Assembly (NCBI GenBank): GCA_023150275.1
Contig: JAKLLG010000002.1
Coordinates: forward strand, 324,511 to 388,510
Length of the DNA: 64,000 nt
Reading direction: 5' to 3'
Origin: Rhodocyclaceae bacterium
Lineage (GTDB): Bacteria; Pseudomonadota; Gammaproteobacteria; Burkholderiales; Rhodocyclaceae
The notes under the pieces are model-generated. The model saw only the letters and a list, made by a program, of their open reading frames with translations, ran no database searches and was not told the DNA's origin. The translations under genes were made by a program, and so were the position numbers. Below are positions 25,804 through 34,930 of this stretch, in pieces; position 1 is the stretch's first letter, and each line of letters begins with the position of its first letter.

Positions 25804-26568
25804 TCACGCCACGGCAGGCTTCAAGCGGTCGCGGAAGCTGATCATGACGTACCACGCCAGCGGGATGAACAGCAGCAGGCTGGTGATCAGTGAGCCGTAT
25901 TCACCTTCCGGCGCATACGGTTCGGTGGCGAGGTGCCAGTATTCGTTGTCGATCGGCAACAGGCCGGTTTCGGTGAATTCGTGGAAAGCGTAGAAAACCA
26001 ACTGCACCGCGAAGAGCAGCAAGAAAACCGAAGTCACCTGGAAGAACCTGGCAAGGTCGAGGCGAGCGCCGAAGCGGGCGCCGGCCCAGGCGATGGTCCC
26101 GGCGAGCGCAATGCCGAGCAGCGCGCCGGTGATCATGTCGCCGGCGCCGCCAAGTGCGGCCAGCGAGGAAAGCATCAGCGCCGTTTCCATGCCTTCGCGC
26201 GTGATCATCAGCACGACAAAGGCGAACACGCCAAACCACGCGGCCGCGCCGGTCTTTACCGCCGAGGCCTCCAGTCGTGCGTGAATGCGCTGCTTCAGGA
26301 AACGTGCCGCCTTCAGCATGTAGATCACCATCGAAATCACCAGCACGGCGGCAACCAGCGCCAGCGAGCCTTCCCAGAGCGGCTGGCTCTCCGCCTTGCC
26401 CAGCGCCCAGCCAGCGGCAAAGCAGGTCAGCACCGAAACGCCGATGCCCCAATGCGTCGCCGACACCAGCGCCGCGCGACCGGTCTGGCGCAGATAGGCG
26501 AGCGTGATGCCGACGATCAGAAAGGCTTCGAGCCCTTCGCGGAGGGCGATGACCAGAGATTGCAGCAT
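25804..26568 (-). CDS. FTR1 family iron permease (EfeU-like)
   Basis: A 254-residue membrane protein with seven predicted helices. It has the two REGxE iron-binding motifs of the FTR1 family: REGLEAF near residue 10 and REGMETAL near residue 128. It imports iron, probably Fe(III) formed after oxidation of Fe(II). No EfeO/EfeB partners are next to it. A Fur box (26589-26607) lies only 21 bases upstream of the ATG, so iron repression is likely. It may be the first gene of the heme operon, with a 138-base gap before the heme-type receptor. A second FTR1 protein is encoded at 36336-37139. Confidence 0.9.
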   Translation of the reverse strand: MLQSLVIALREGLEAFLIVGITLAYLRQTGRAALVSATHWGIGVSVLTCFAAGWALGKAESQPLWEGSLALVAAVLVISMVIYMLKAARFLKQRIHARLEASAVKTGAAAWFGVFAFVVLMITREGMETALMLSSLAALGGAGDMITGALLGIALAGTIAWAGARFGARLDLARFFQVTSVFLLLFAVQLVFYAFHEFTETGLLPIDNEYWHLATEPYAPEGEYGSLITSLLLFIPLAWYVMISFRDRLKPAVA

Positions 26569-26588
26569 GGCGGCGCTTCCTGCTTACA

Positions 26589-26607
26589 AATGAGAATGGT
26601 TCGCATT
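26589..26607 (-). promoter_or_regulatory. Fur box upstream of the FTR1/heme operon
   Basis: AATGAGAATGGTTCGCATT is a 19-base imperfect palindrome with 7 of 9 matching arm positions. The same motif family recurs at 33888, 33930 and 41980, each time next to iron-related or co-regulated genes, which supports it as a Fur operator. Confidence 0.75.
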
Positions 26608-26737
26608 GTATTGGAAAGTGTGGGCGCAAGCAAGCCCGTTGTGTGCCGGTTACGTGCCCGTGGCGTGTTCATGGTGTGCAAATGCAGTGCTTTGCGGAAA
26701 TGCTGCGCGGTATCTGCGAGCGGCTCGCCGCCGACGC

Positions 26738-27340
26738 TCAGCGCTGCTGCTTGCGAAGGAGGCCGGCGAGGCGTTCGAGGGGACTGCGCCGGCGGGCTGG
26801 TTTTCGCCGCGGCAGATCGAGTATCGCCAGACGCGTCTGTGCGTCGTCGGGGCTTGCTTCGATGGAGAAATGCTGGTGCCGGGCGAGCGCCAGCATTGCC
26901 CGGTTGTCGAGCAGGACATGGCCGATCATGCGGTGCAGGCCGCGTGCCTCAGCCTCCTCAATCAGCGCGCGCAACAGGCGGCGACCGATGCCCTGACCCT
27001 GCCAGGCATCGCCGATGGTCAGCGCGAATTCGCAGCTGTCGGCGGTCTCCGGCGTATCGCCGATAACGAATCGCCCGCCGGCAACGGGAATCTCCTCGCC
27101 GGCTTCCCGGCGCACCACGAGAAGCGTGCATTGCCGCTCACGCGGCGCGTCGGTGAGATCGCGCACGAAGGCGTCGCTGATGCTGTTCACCGCACCGAGG
27201 AATCGCTGCCGCCGCGCCTCCGGCGAGAGCTTGTCGAGCGAGCGGCGCAGGCGTTCACCGTCGTCCGCAGCCACGTGGCGCAGATGCAGCGGCGTGCCGT
27301 TGGCGGCTTTCCAGTGGGACTCAGGTTTCCTTGGCGTCAT
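26738..27340 (-). CDS. GNAT family N-acetyltransferase
   Basis: A 200-residue acetyltransferase. The acetyl-CoA loop is visible as DAWQGQGIGRRLLRALIEEA (motif A, near residue 110), preceded by the beta strand CEFALTIGD. The first ~45 residues resemble the N-terminal part of GNAT domains fused to ATP-grasp acyl-CoA synthetases (LRHVAADDGERLRRSLDKLSPE). The C-terminus is basic. The substrate is unknown. The ATG at 27340 is chosen over an upstream TTG. It is not clearly linked to either neighbouring operon. Confidence 0.82.
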   Translation of the reverse strand: MTPRKPESHWKAANGTPLHLRHVAADDGERLRRSLDKLSPEARRQRFLGAVNSISDAFVRDLTDAPRERQCTLLVVRREAGEEIPVAGGRFVIGDTPETADSCEFALTIGDAWQGQGIGRRLLRALIEEAEARGLHRMIGHVLLDNRAMLALARHQHFSIEASPDDAQTRLAILDLPRRKPARRRSPLERLAGLLRKQQR

Positions 27341-27425
27341 TCGACACGCCAAAGAGACGCTGAAGAAACAGTACGCTCAGTTGTGATTGAATCGAACGCA
27401 GTCATGTGGAATGCCAGCATGTTGG

Positions 27426-27617
27426 TCATGCCGATTCCAGTTCCGCCGGCACGCGCAGGGTCATCGCCAGCGCATTGGCCGAGAGACCGAGCGGGAGCAG
27501 GAATTCTTCGCGCAGCCGGGGAAATCATTCGAGCGGCGCCGAAATTTCCCGTCCGTCGGCCAGTATGAAACGGATTGTCCGGGCTCCAAACGCGACGCTG
27601 GCTACCCGCTTGGACAT
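27426..27617 (-). pseudogene. DUF2442-HigA chimeric remnant with in-frame stop
   Basis: Reading from the ATG at 27617, codons 1-30 encode a DUF2442-like N-terminus (RVASVAFGARTIRFILADG, then REISAPLE). Codon 31 is TGA (27525-27527) where the family has Trp (PLxWFPRL). After FPRL the frame becomes LREEFLLPLGLSANALAMTL, the classic opening of HigA antitoxins, ending 63 codons in. This looks like a recombination scar joining two toxin-antitoxin-type genes, then a nonsense mutation. The ATG lies two bases after the DUF2283 stop, so it was once part of that operon. Confidence 0.65.
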
Positions 27618-27619
27618 GA

Positions 27620-27817
27620 TCAGGCCGCGCGCCCATGCTGAATCTCGACCGGCAAGGCGCCGGACGAGCGTGCATCGAGCACGACGATCTCAACTGCCGA
27701 ACCGTCTTCGGCATAGCTGACGTGGGTGTTCCAGTCCTGCGAAACCTCTTTCACGACAGGTTTGTCGGAAAGATGGATGACCAGGATGTCGTCTTCGTCG
27801 TAGTAGGTGGTTCGCAT
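27620..27817 (-). CDS. DUF2283 domain protein
   Basis: A 65-residue protein with the DUF2283 pattern: YYDEDDILVIHLSDKP at the start, VSYAEDGSAVEIVVLDARS in the middle. These small proteins usually accompany DUF4258 proteins, as here (nine bases downstream of that gene), in arrangements resembling toxin-antitoxin pairs. In such pairs DUF2283 is assumed to be the antitoxin-like partner. The activity is untested. Confidence 0.85.
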   Translation of the reverse strand: MRTTYYDEDDILVIHLSDKPVVKEVSQDWNTHVSYAEDGSAVEIVVLDARSSGALPVEIQHGRAA

Positions 27818-27826
27818 AACGGCTCC

Positions 27827-28102
27827 TTACAGCACGGCAAAATGATGCATGACCGTTTTGACAATCAGTCGATCTTCCAGCACCAGAACCGCGCACAGCA
27901 AATTATCGTCCCGATCCGGAAACGACTTGAACGCCCAAAGATGCGTTTCATCGCGATAGCGAGTATCGCCCGTGTCGATGACCTCAAGCAACGTCGCGGC
28001 CGAAATCCCGCGCTCTCGCATGCGAATCTCGGCGTGCCGCGTCAGGCAGACCTCGCGCTGAAAGCGCTGGCTAAAACAGGCTGAAGGATTGGCTGATGTC
28101 AT
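27827..28102 (-). CDS. DUF4258 domain protein
   Basis: A 91-residue protein with the DUF4258 signature: LTRHAEIRMRERGISAATLLEVI, then the C-terminal strand LIVKTVMHHF. DUF4258 proteins resemble RelE/BrnT-like folds and pair with DUF2283 proteins, suggesting a toxin-like role; this is inference. It is the first gene of the small operon, lies 21 bases downstream of the type IIG enzyme on the same strand, and belongs to an accessory patch with a TA remnant. Confidence 0.82.
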   Translation of the reverse strand: MTSANPSACFSQRFQREVCLTRHAEIRMRERGISAATLLEVIDTGDTRYRDETHLWAFKSFPDRDDNLLCAVLVLEDRLIVKTVMHHFAVL

Positions 28103-28123
28103 CTCTGTTTCAGTGTAACAGGG

Positions 28124-31100
28124 CTACTGCGCAAGCAAGGCGCCAGTCGTATCCCGCCGCACGCGTCCCAGCGCTTCCAGCGTGTCGATGATCTGCGGCA
28201 GGCGTTTCTTCCACGGCCCTTTGCCAGTAAAGCGGGCGGCGAGTTCGGGTTCGGTGAGGGGGGCGGCGGCATCGGCGAGGACGCGGGCGACGGCGGCGAC
28301 CTGTTCGGGGAGCGTCGGCGGCCAGGGTTGGCGGGCGACCGGGGCGGAGCCGGTCGCTGCGGCAGCGCTGGCCGGGCCGGTTTCGTTCTCGCCGGGTTCA
28401 ACGGGCAGATCGGCCTGTTGCGGTGCCGATGCCGTGGCGGGGTTCTGGAATTCGGGGCGCAGCCAGCGGACGAGGCCCTTGGCTTCCTCGGCGGCGCGTT
28501 CGGTGTTCAGCGCGACCAGCCGTTCGAGCAGGGTTTCGCGGGCGGCCTCGCGCTGCGCCGGGTCGGCGAGCGGGGCAGTGAGGTCGCTCCAGCCGTAGGC
28601 GTCGAGCACGGCGGCATCGAGTTCGTCGTGCAGGGTTTTCAGCACGCCGACGAGGCCCTGTTCGTGGATCGTCTTTTCCTTCGCCGTCAGCGGCTCGCTG
28701 CTCTTCAGCTTATCGAGCACGTTGTACATGCCGGTCAGCGTCAGCGACTCGTGCGCCGCCTGTTGACGCTTGCGGTGTGCGTCGAGCTGTTCGGCGAGGT
28801 CGCGGATGTGGGCTTGCTGGGCTTCGGTTGCGGCGGGGAAGGGGAAAGGCTCGAAACAGCGGGATTTGTTGTAGCGCGGATCGTTGCCGACGCCGAGACG
28901 ACCGCCGGCTACCATTGCCCAAGTGACATGCGCGGAGGATGACAGCACGCCGAGATGGAAGGCATCGGTGCTGGCGATACAGACCAGCATATTGTCCGGA
29001 GCGATTGTGGCGTCGAGGAACTGGAAAAAGCGATGCTTGGCGGTTTCGACCGTAGCGATGTAGCGTGGCAAGCCGGCCAGTTGTGCTCGAAGCTTTGGGT
29101 TCTGCTCACCAAATAGCCACCAGTTGAGGCGGCGACTTTCACGGTTGTTGTTATCGCGCTCCGGCTTTACTCGTTCCAGCACCCATTGATAGGTTGCCGG
29201 GTATCGAGTGCGTACCTCATCGGCTGTCAGGCCAAACAGATCAATAACCTTGACGCCGCGTGGCCGGTCGGTGAGGTCGCGGCCATTGCGGTAAGGCTTG
29301 ATTGGGGCATCCGGCTCCAGCCTCTCCGCATCCGCTTGCGGAACGATAAAACCCGCGCCAAACAGGCAAAACCCGCGATTGCTCAATTCAATGTTGGCGC
29401 GCAGCCCCGACGTAGCCGCCACATTCGCTCCAACGCGTAAGTCGGCGTGCAGCAATCCTTGCTGCTCCGCCAGCGTCACTTCCAGCCCTTCGCCCGTTCC
29501 CTCGCGCTCATCGGTTACGCTCAAAAGCCGCCCTTCGCCAGCCGTTGCCGTACCCACTGTCATCGCAATGCGCACGGCCGCCCCGTCGGCGCTGTCGACC
29601 CACGGATGATCCGGTACGGCGAAGGCGAGCGCCACGCCCTTGTCCAAGGCGCCCTGGACGACGCGGCGGTTGAAGGTCTGCTTCAGGCTGTTGGTGGTGA
29701 TGAAGCCGAAGCGCCGGGTCTGGCCGGCGGCGACGAGTTGCGCGGCGTGGTGCCACCAGAACATGACGAAGTCGGCCGATTCCGGCACCTCGCTCCACGC
29801 GCCGCGCAGTGCTTCGACATAGCCGTCGCCAAGTGCGGCGCGCATCGTTGCCGTGCCGATGAAGGGCGGGTTGCCGACGATGAAATCGGCCGGCGGCCAT
29901 TCGGCCGGACGCGGATTTTCGTAGCGTTCGAGCGGGATGCGCGCCGTTTCGTCGGGCACGGGTTCGCCGGTCACCGGGTGCGGCTTGGTCGTACGGCCGT
30001 CCCAGCGCGTGAGGGGTTTACCGGTCTCGTCGGTGGCGTAGCTGACGCTGTCCCACGCGAGCACGGCGTCGCGGCATTCGATGTTCCTGAAATCCTTGAG
30101 GATGGGCTGCGGCGGCAGGCCCGTGCCCTGCGTGCGGAAGTGCCATTGCAGGTAGCCGATCCACAGTACGAGTTCGGCGATGGCGGCGGCGCGCGGGTTG
30201 AGTTCGAGGCCGAGGAACTGGTGCGGGTCCACCGTCAGGCCTTCGGCTTCGATGCGCTGTTGCGATCCACCAAAACTCGCACCGAAGGCATGCAACTGGT
30301 CGAGCACTTCGCCTTCGAGGCGCTTCATGTGTTCCAGCGTGACGTACAGGAAGTTGGCCGAGCCGCAGGCGGGGTCGAGCACGCGGATCTGGCACAGGCG
30401 GTGGTGGAAGGCGTCGACTTCGGCGGCGGCGGCGTCGAGCTTGCCTTCGTTAGCCAGCAGCAGCGCGGCGGCCTGCACGTTCTGCCATTCGCCGCGCAGC
30501 GGTTCGATGACGGTGGGCAGTACCAGCCGCTCGACGTAGGCGCGCGGCGTGTAGTGGGCGCCCAGTGCGTGGCGCTCGGTCGGCGACAGCGCGCGTTCGA
30601 GCAGGGTACCGAAGATGGCGGGTTCAACCTGCGTCCAGTCGGCGTTCGCGGCTTCGAGCAGCAGGTCGATCTGCTCGCGCGTGAGCGGGATGACCTCGGG
30701 CTGCTTGAACAGCTTGCCGTTGAAGCGCGGCAGGGTTTGCCGCAGCACGACGGAGAAGCCGCCGGTGTCCATCTGCTGCCACAGCGCGCCGACGAGCGGG
30801 ACGAACTGCTGCGGGGTGTCCTTCAGCGATTCCAGCAGTGCGCTGAAGGCGCCCTGGCCGTTTTCCTTCGGCAGCAGGCCGACATCCTCGGCGAACATGG
30901 AGAACAGGCAGCGGGTGAGGAAGCCGGCGACGAGTTCGGGGTGATGCCCGGCGCCTTCGAGCGATTTGGCGACGCCGGCGAGGTGGTCGGCGATCTCGCG
31001 CGTGACCTTCGCCGAGGCGCGCGCCGGGTCGAGCGCGTGCGGCTCGCGCCAGAGGGTGGCGAGGCGTTGGCGGATGGCACTGCCGGCATCGCTCTCGGCG

Positions 31101-31612
31101 CACAGTTCGGCCAGCCGGATGCGGTGCGAGCGCGAATCGGGGAAGGGCGTGTAGGTGGCGCCGGAACAGGTGAAGTCGGCATAGAGCTCGATGACGTGGC
31201 CGACATCGACGACGACGAGAAACGGCGGCCGGCCTTCCGCCGCCGGCAGGGCGCGGGCATAGCCTTCGGCCTGGCCGCGGGCGCGCTGCATGGCGTCGTC
31301 GAAGCCCTTGGTCGCCCCGGTCTTGATGGCGAGCTTGATCTTCTTGGCTTCAAGCACGAAGTGGCCGCGCTTGTAGCAGTCGATGCGGCCGGCGGATTCG
31401 CTGCCGTCGCCGTGGCGGAAGGTGACGCGGCGCTCAAAGACGTAGGCGTTGTCGCGCGTGTCCTCGCGCGCCGGATCGGGCGTGGACACGCCGAGCAGGT
31501 GGCAGAGGTCGGTGACGAAGAGCTGGTAGTTGGCGAGTTCTGAGCCGTCGGCGTGCTGCCAGCGGGTGAGGAAATCCTGTGGGGAGAGAGGGTTCGTCGT
31601 GGGCGCGCTCAT
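28124..31612 (-). CDS. MmeI-like type IIG restriction-modification enzyme
   Basis: A 1162-residue protein combining endonuclease, methyltransferase and specificity functions. Near residues 74-95 the sequence [16 protein letters not shown] fits a PD-(D/E)xK nuclease core. The adenine methyltransferase has motif [12 protein letters not shown] (about residue 411; usually GSG, here GSA) and motif IV GNPPF (about 580). A target-recognition region follows, and the end ([19 protein letters not shown]) looks like a winged helix. It probably cleaves at a distance from an asymmetric site and methylates one strand. No separate R or S gene is nearby. A protective methyltransferase-only role cannot be excluded. 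Confidence 0.87.
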   Translation of the reverse strand: MSAPTTNPLSPQDFLTRWQHADGSELANYQLFVTDLCHLLGVSTPDPAREDTRDNAYVFERRVTFRHGDGSESAGRIDCYKRGHFVLEAKKIKLAIKTGATKGFDDAMQRARGQAEGYARALPAAEGRPPFLVVVDVGHVIELYADFTCSGATYTPFPDSRSHRIRLAELCAESDAGSAIRQRLATLWREPHALDPARASAKVTREIADHLAGVAKSLEGAGHHPELVAGFLTRCLFSMFAEDVGLLPKENGQGAFSALLESLKDTPQQFVPLVGALWQQMDTGGFSVVLRQTLPRFNGKLFKQPEVIPLTREQIDLLLEAANADWTQVEPAIFGTLLERALSPTERHALGAHYTPRAYVERLVLPTVIEPLRGEWQNVQAAALLLANEGKLDAAAAEVDAFHHRLCQIRVLDPACGSANFLYVTLEHMKRLEGEVLDQLHAFGASFGGSQQRIEAEGLTVDPHQFLGLELNPRAAAIAELVLWIGYLQWHFRTQGTGLPPQPILKDFRNIECRDAVLAWDSVSYATDETGKPLTRWDGRTTKPHPVTGEPVPDETARIPLERYENPRPAEWPPADFIVGNPPFIGTATMRAALGDGYVEALRGAWSEVPESADFVMFWWHHAAQLVAAGQTRRFGFITTNSLKQTFNRRVVQGALDKGVALAFAVPDHPWVDSADGAAVRIAMTVGTATAGEGRLLSVTDEREGTGEGLEVTLAEQQGLLHADLRVGANVAATSGLRANIELSNRGFCLFGAGFIVPQADAERLEPDAPIKPYRNGRDLTDRPRGVKVIDLFGLTADEVRTRYPATYQWVLERVKPERDNNNRESRRLNWWLFGEQNPKLRAQLAGLPRYIATVETAKHRFFQFLDATIAPDNMLVCIASTDAFHLGVLSSSAHVTWAMVAGGRLGVGNDPRYNKSRCFEPFPFPAATEAQQAHIRDLAEQLDAHRKRQQAAHESLTLTGMYNVLDKLKSSEPLTAKEKTIHEQGLVGVLKTLHDELDAAVLDAYGWSDLTAPLADPAQREAARETLLERLVALNTERAAEEAKGLVRWLRPEFQNPATASAPQQADLPVEPGENETGPASAAAATGSAPVARQPWPPTLPEQVAAVARVLADAAAPLTEPELAARFTGKGPWKKRLPQIIDTLEALGRVRRDTTGALLAQ

Positions 31613-31826
31613 GGGCTTGGATTATGCCACGCGGGAGCGCGCGGCTGCCGGCCGCATGGCGTGGCAATGAGTCCGAGCGTGGGCATGGCAAGCGGTGGGA
31701 TCGGCTGGCAAGGATTGTTTCGTAATCGTGAAGCTCACGGTGCGATACATGGCGCTCCTTTTTTTGTAACATGGCTGTAACAGCGAGAGTGGCGTGGCCA
31801 CAACGCGTTAACGAGAGGAGGACGGC

Positions 31827-33761
31827 ATGTTCGGTTCCAGTCTGAGGGCGCGCTTCATCGTGCCGGTTTCTTTGTTCGTTGTCGTCTTCGTGATCGGCGG
31901 GGCCTTGTGGTTCGCCTCGCTGGAATCGCGGCGCATCGAAGGCGATCTGGCGGCCGATGCCGAGAAGCAGTTGCAGTCGGTGACGCAGGTGCTGTCGGTT
32001 ACCGACACGCTGATGATGGCGCAGACCCATGCGCTGATGCGCCTGCTGGTCGAGCGCGGCGAGGCGCTGGGGCCGGCCGCGCCGGGAGCGGCGGTTCAGG
32101 TGGGCGACAAGACGGTGCCGAACCTGATGCTGGGTTCGCGCGGCCAGGCCAACAACTTCGATCTGGTTGATGGCGTGGTGGCGATCGGTGGCGGCACGGC
32201 GACGCTGTTCGTGAAGAGCGGCGACGAGTTCGTGCGCGTGGCGACCAATGTGAAGCGCGACAACGGCACGCGTGCGATCGGCACGATCCTTGATCCGAAG
32301 GGCAAGGCGATTGCCGCGATACGCGACGGCAAGGCTTTCTATGGCGTGGTGGATATTCTCGGCAGCCCCTACATCACCGGCTATGCACCGATCCGCGACG
32401 CTCGCGGGGAAACGGTGGGTATCTGGTACGTCGGCTACAAGGCGGACCTGAGCGTGGTGAAGGACGCGGTGGAGAAAGGGCGGCTGCTGCAGAACGGTTT
32501 TGTGGCGATCGTCGATGGCAAGGGGGCGGTGCGCTTCCGTTCAGGCCACGTGACCGACGAGCAGGTGCTGGCGCGCATCAAGGACACCGGCGGCTGGAAG
32601 ACGGTGCAGCGCGAGTTCGCGCCGTGGGGATTCACGGCCGTGGCGTCGTACCCGGTTGCCGAGGCGGAGGCTGTGAGTCGCGAGCGGATGGTGAGCATCA
32701 TCGTCGCCGGCGTGCTTGCCTGTGCGGTGCTGATCGCGATGATGTCGATCCTGCTGCAGCGGCTGGTGCTGACGCCGCTCGGCGGCGAGCCGAGTGCGGC
32801 GGCGGAAGCCGCTGCACGCATCGCCGCCGGCGACCTGGCGAGCGAGGTGGCAACGCGCCCGGGCGATACGCAAAGCATGATGGCGGCGATCGCGCGCATG
32901 CGCGAAGCCTTGCGCGGCATGGTGGCCTCCATCCTGCAAGGGGCGGCGGCGTTGAACACCGCGGCGGAGAACCTGGTGACGATGTCCGATCGTGTTTCCG
33001 ACGGCGTCGGCCAGCAGAACGATGCCACCGCCTCGATCGCCGCGACGCTGGAGGAAATCACGGTGAGCATTCGTCACGTGGCCGACAGCGCCCAGCTTGC
33101 CAACGAGATGGCGCGCACCGCCGGCGATCTATCGAGCGAAGGAAACCGCAGCGTCGGCGAGGTGGTGTCGGCAATGCAACGCAGCGCCGAATCGGTGAAT
33201 GAGTCGGCGGCGGTGATCGATCGTCTGGGCGAGGCCTCGCGCAAGATCACGGCGATCGTCAATGTGATCAAGGAGATTGCCGATCAGACCAATCTGCTGG
33301 CGCTCAATGCTGCAATCGAGGCGGCGCGGGCCGGCGAGGCTGGCCGTGGTTTTGCGGTGGTGGCCGACGAAGTGCGCAAGCTCGCCGAGCGCACGGCACT
33401 CTCGACGCAGGAAATCACCGCCATGATCGGCGACATTCAGTCGAGCACGAGCCTCGCGATCAGCGGTATCGACGACGGTGCCGAGCTGGTGAATGGCAGC
33501 GTCGAGCGCGCGACGGTGGCGGGTGAGAGCATGCGCAGCATCCATGAGGCGACCGAACGCGTGGTCAATGCCGTTGGCGAAATTTCGCTTGCGCTAAAGG
33601 AGCAGAGCTCGGCCAGCGAGATCATCTCGCGCAATGTCGAGCAGGTGGCGAACATGAACGAGAGCAACACCTCCGCCGTGCGCAATGTGGTCGACGATGC
33701 GCACCAGCTGCAGGCGCTCGCTGCGCAGCTCAAGCAGACGGTCGGCAGCTTCCGCGTGTAG
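31827..33761 (+). CDS. Methyl-accepting chemotaxis protein with Cache 3/Cache 2 sensor
   Basis: A 644-residue transmembrane chemoreceptor. TM1 is residues about 10-31. A periplasmic Cache_3-Cache_2 fusion domain (about 32-285) follows, with [20 protein letters not shown]; then TM2 (about 290-312), a HAMP-like linker and the signalling domain. The hairpin tip reads [20 protein letters not shown] and the trailing helix [27 protein letters not shown] lies shortly before the ATG. The ligand is unknown; Cache 3/2 receptors often sense small organic acids or related metabolites. A G-rich hairpin follows the stop. Confidence 0.93.
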   Translation: MFGSSLRARFIVPVSLFVVVFVIGGALWFASLESRRIEGDLAADAEKQLQSVTQVLSVTDTLMMAQTHALMRLLVERGEALGPAAPGAAVQVGDKTVPNLMLGSRGQANNFDLVDGVVAIGGGTATLFVKSGDEFVRVATNVKRDNGTRAIGTILDPKGKAIAAIRDGKAFYGVVDILGSPYITGYAPIRDARGETVGIWYVGYKADLSVVKDAVEKGRLLQNGFVAIVDGKGAVRFRSGHVTDEQVLARIKDTGGWKTVQREFAPWGFTAVASYPVAEAEAVSRERMVSIIVAGVLACAVLIAMMSILLQRLVLTPLGGEPSAAAEAAARIAAGDLASEVATRPGDTQSMMAAIARMREALRGMVASILQGAAALNTAAENLVTMSDRVSDGVGQQNDATASIAATLEEITVSIRHVADSAQLANEMARTAGDLSSEGNRSVGEVVSAMQRSAESVNESAAVIDRLGEASRKITAIVNVIKEIADQTNLLALNAAIEAARAGEAGRGFAVVADEVRKLAERTALSTQEITAMIGDIQSSTSLAISGIDDGAELVNGSVERATVAGESMRSIHEATERVVNAVGEISLALKEQSSASEIISRNVEQVANMNESNTSAVRNVVDDAHQLQALAAQLKQTVGSFRV

Positions 33762-33772
33762 GTCTGGCGTGG

Positions 33773-33804
33773 GGCAGGGGGGGGAGTCCCCGCTGCCCCC
33801 TGCC
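33773..33804 (+). terminator. GC-rich hairpin after the chemoreceptor gene
   Basis: GGCAGGGGG (33773-33781) pairs with CCCCCTGCC (33796-33804), a nine-base stem beginning 12 bases after the stop codon. The T-tract is poor (GTTCTG), so it may end transcription inefficiently or act only as an mRNA end-stabiliser. Confidence 0.5.
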
Positions 33805-33887
33805 GTTCTGGCGTGCGCATTGGCGGCCCGCATGCTGCGTTGTGTAGCCGCGATTACACCTTCGTGGGCCGTCATTTTTTTGTCATG

Positions 33888-33906
33888 GATGCGAATTGTT
33901 CGCATT
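33888..33906 (+). promoter_or_regulatory. Fur box 1 upstream of the small-gene operon
   Basis: GATGCGAATTGTTCGCATT is a 19-base palindrome with 7 of 9 arm matches. It lies 24 bases before a second box, and the two precede three small unknown genes, suggesting cooperative Fur binding. Confidence 0.7.
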
Positions 33907-33929
33907 TGCTTGACTTCTGCAGATTCGTG

Positions 33930-33948
33930 GATGAGAATGGTTCGCATG
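33930..33948 (+). promoter_or_regulatory. Fur box 2 upstream of the small-gene operon
   Basis: GATGAGAATGGTTCGCATG shares its core with the boxes at 26589 and 41980. It lies 80 bases before the first small gene's ATG (34028), in normal operator position. Confidence 0.7.
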
Positions 33949-34027
33949 TAGCCAGCGAACCGTGAACGCCGCTTCAGGTGCTTTTCCGGGTAGCCAGCCA
34001 GCAACGTGTGCACTGGAGGCTCTCCTC

Positions 34028-34144
34028 ATGAACCATTCCGAACCCCTGCAGGCGCCGCTGCGCGCTGACTCGCCGACAACGACCCTGCATCTCACGACCG
34101 CGATCGCCGCCGCCATTCTCTGCCTCGTGCTGGTGTTTCATTAA
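34028..34144 (+). CDS. 38-residue single-pass membrane protein, unknown
   Basis: A very small protein: a polar N-terminus followed by one C-terminal membrane helix (about residues 22-37, TTAIAAAILCLVLVF). CTGGAGG lies about ten bases before the ATG. An in-frame ATG at 33962 exists but has no ribosome binding site. It is the first of three tightly spaced genes behind two Fur boxes. The next gene's ribosome binding site begins in this gene's stop codon. I do not recognise it. A small iron-stress-induced membrane peptide is the simplest reading. Confidence 0.6.
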   Translation: MNHSEPLQAPLRADSPTTTLHLTTAIAAAILCLVLVFH

Positions 34145-34154
34145 GGAGGCGCCG

Positions 34155-34385
34155 ATGCCGACAAACAATCTCTGGGCCGGCGTGCTCAGCCAGTTGCTGA
34201 TCCATCAGGAGAGCGGCTGTCCGCATTCGGCGCGGCATGCGATCCGCCTGCTTGACCAGTTGTGCGACTGCGACGACCTCGATGCCGAGGTGCGCCTGCT
34301 GTGCGAGCGTGCCAGCCAGCGCATCGGACAGTCGCTGGGCGTACGGCAGACTACCAGGGAGGCATGCCATGCTCGCGCCGCTTGA
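34155..34385 (+). CDS. 76-residue protein of the Fur-box operon, unknown
   Basis: A small, probably helical protein with three Cys (positions 22, 36 and 38, plus others later), including the CDCDDLDAEVRLLCERA stretch. A near-perfect AAGGAGG lies six bases before the ATG, so it should be well translated. It overlaps the next gene by 17 bases in another frame. I find no domain. The Cys/Asp-rich centre could bind metal, but this is speculative. Confidence 0.65.
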   Translation: MPTNNLWAGVLSQLLIHQESGCPHSARHAIRLLDQLCDCDDLDAEVRLLCERASQRIGQSLGVRQTTREACHARAA

Positions 34386-34899
34386 GGATCGCAGCGTGCT
34401 CACGGTGCGGGGTTGCGACGAGGAATGCGCCGTCGAACGGGAAGCGAACGAGTTGCGCCGGCTTTTGCGGGCGAGCCGGCTCCGCCTGCGTCGCAGCGCG
34501 CTGCAGAGTACCCGCCAGATTGTGACGCTCAACGCAGAAATCGCGCGACTGCAGAAGGTGTGCGAGCGCCAGGCTGTACAGATTGCGCGCTACGCGGCAG
34601 GTAGCGTCGTTGTTGATCTCGGGCGCCGGCTGATGGCGTTGTCGGTGGCGAATGAGCGGCTCGTCGAGGATTCGCGCCGCACGGCCATGCTCGAACGGGT
34701 ACTCGGCATCTCGGAAGCGGAGCGCCAGCGGCTGGTGCGCGAGCGCGATGCGATGGCGCGCGAGCTGGCCGCCTATCGGCGCGATGCGCTGCTCGGTGTG
34801 CCGCTGGTGGGCGGCGCGGATGCGGTGGCCATTCGGGAAATGAACGATGGAGGCGAGCATGTCGGGCAATCGGCCTGGTCCGGAGATTCAGGGCGCTGA
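34369..34899 (+). CDS. Coiled-coil protein of the Fur-box operon, unknown
   Basis: A 176-residue, highly charged protein predicted to be mostly coiled coil (about residues 20-140, e.g. EREANELRRLLRASRLRLR and ISEAERQRLVRERDAMAREL). It has no signal peptide or membrane helix. GGGAGG lies about six bases before the ATG at 34369; the frame could open at 34237 but that is inside the previous gene. It may be a cytoplasmic partner of the two small proteins upstream. It ends 31 bases from the convergent ftrD. Confidence 0.65.
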   Translation: MLAPLEDRSVLTVRGCDEECAVEREANELRRLLRASRLRLRRSALQSTRQIVTLNAEIARLQKVCERQAVQIARYAAGSVVVDLGRRLMALSVANERLVEDSRRTAMLERVLGISEAERQRLVRERDAMARELAAYRRDALLGVPLVGGADAVAIREMNDGGEHVGQSAWSGDSGR

Positions 34900-34930
34900 T
34901 GGAAAGCAATGTGGAGTTGCCGGCGATGGA

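Noticed and set aside
29447..31543. A 698-codon plus-strand frame opposite the type IIG enzyme
   Set aside because: GC-rich shadow frame with no motifs; the opposite strand carries nuclease and methyltransferase motifs.
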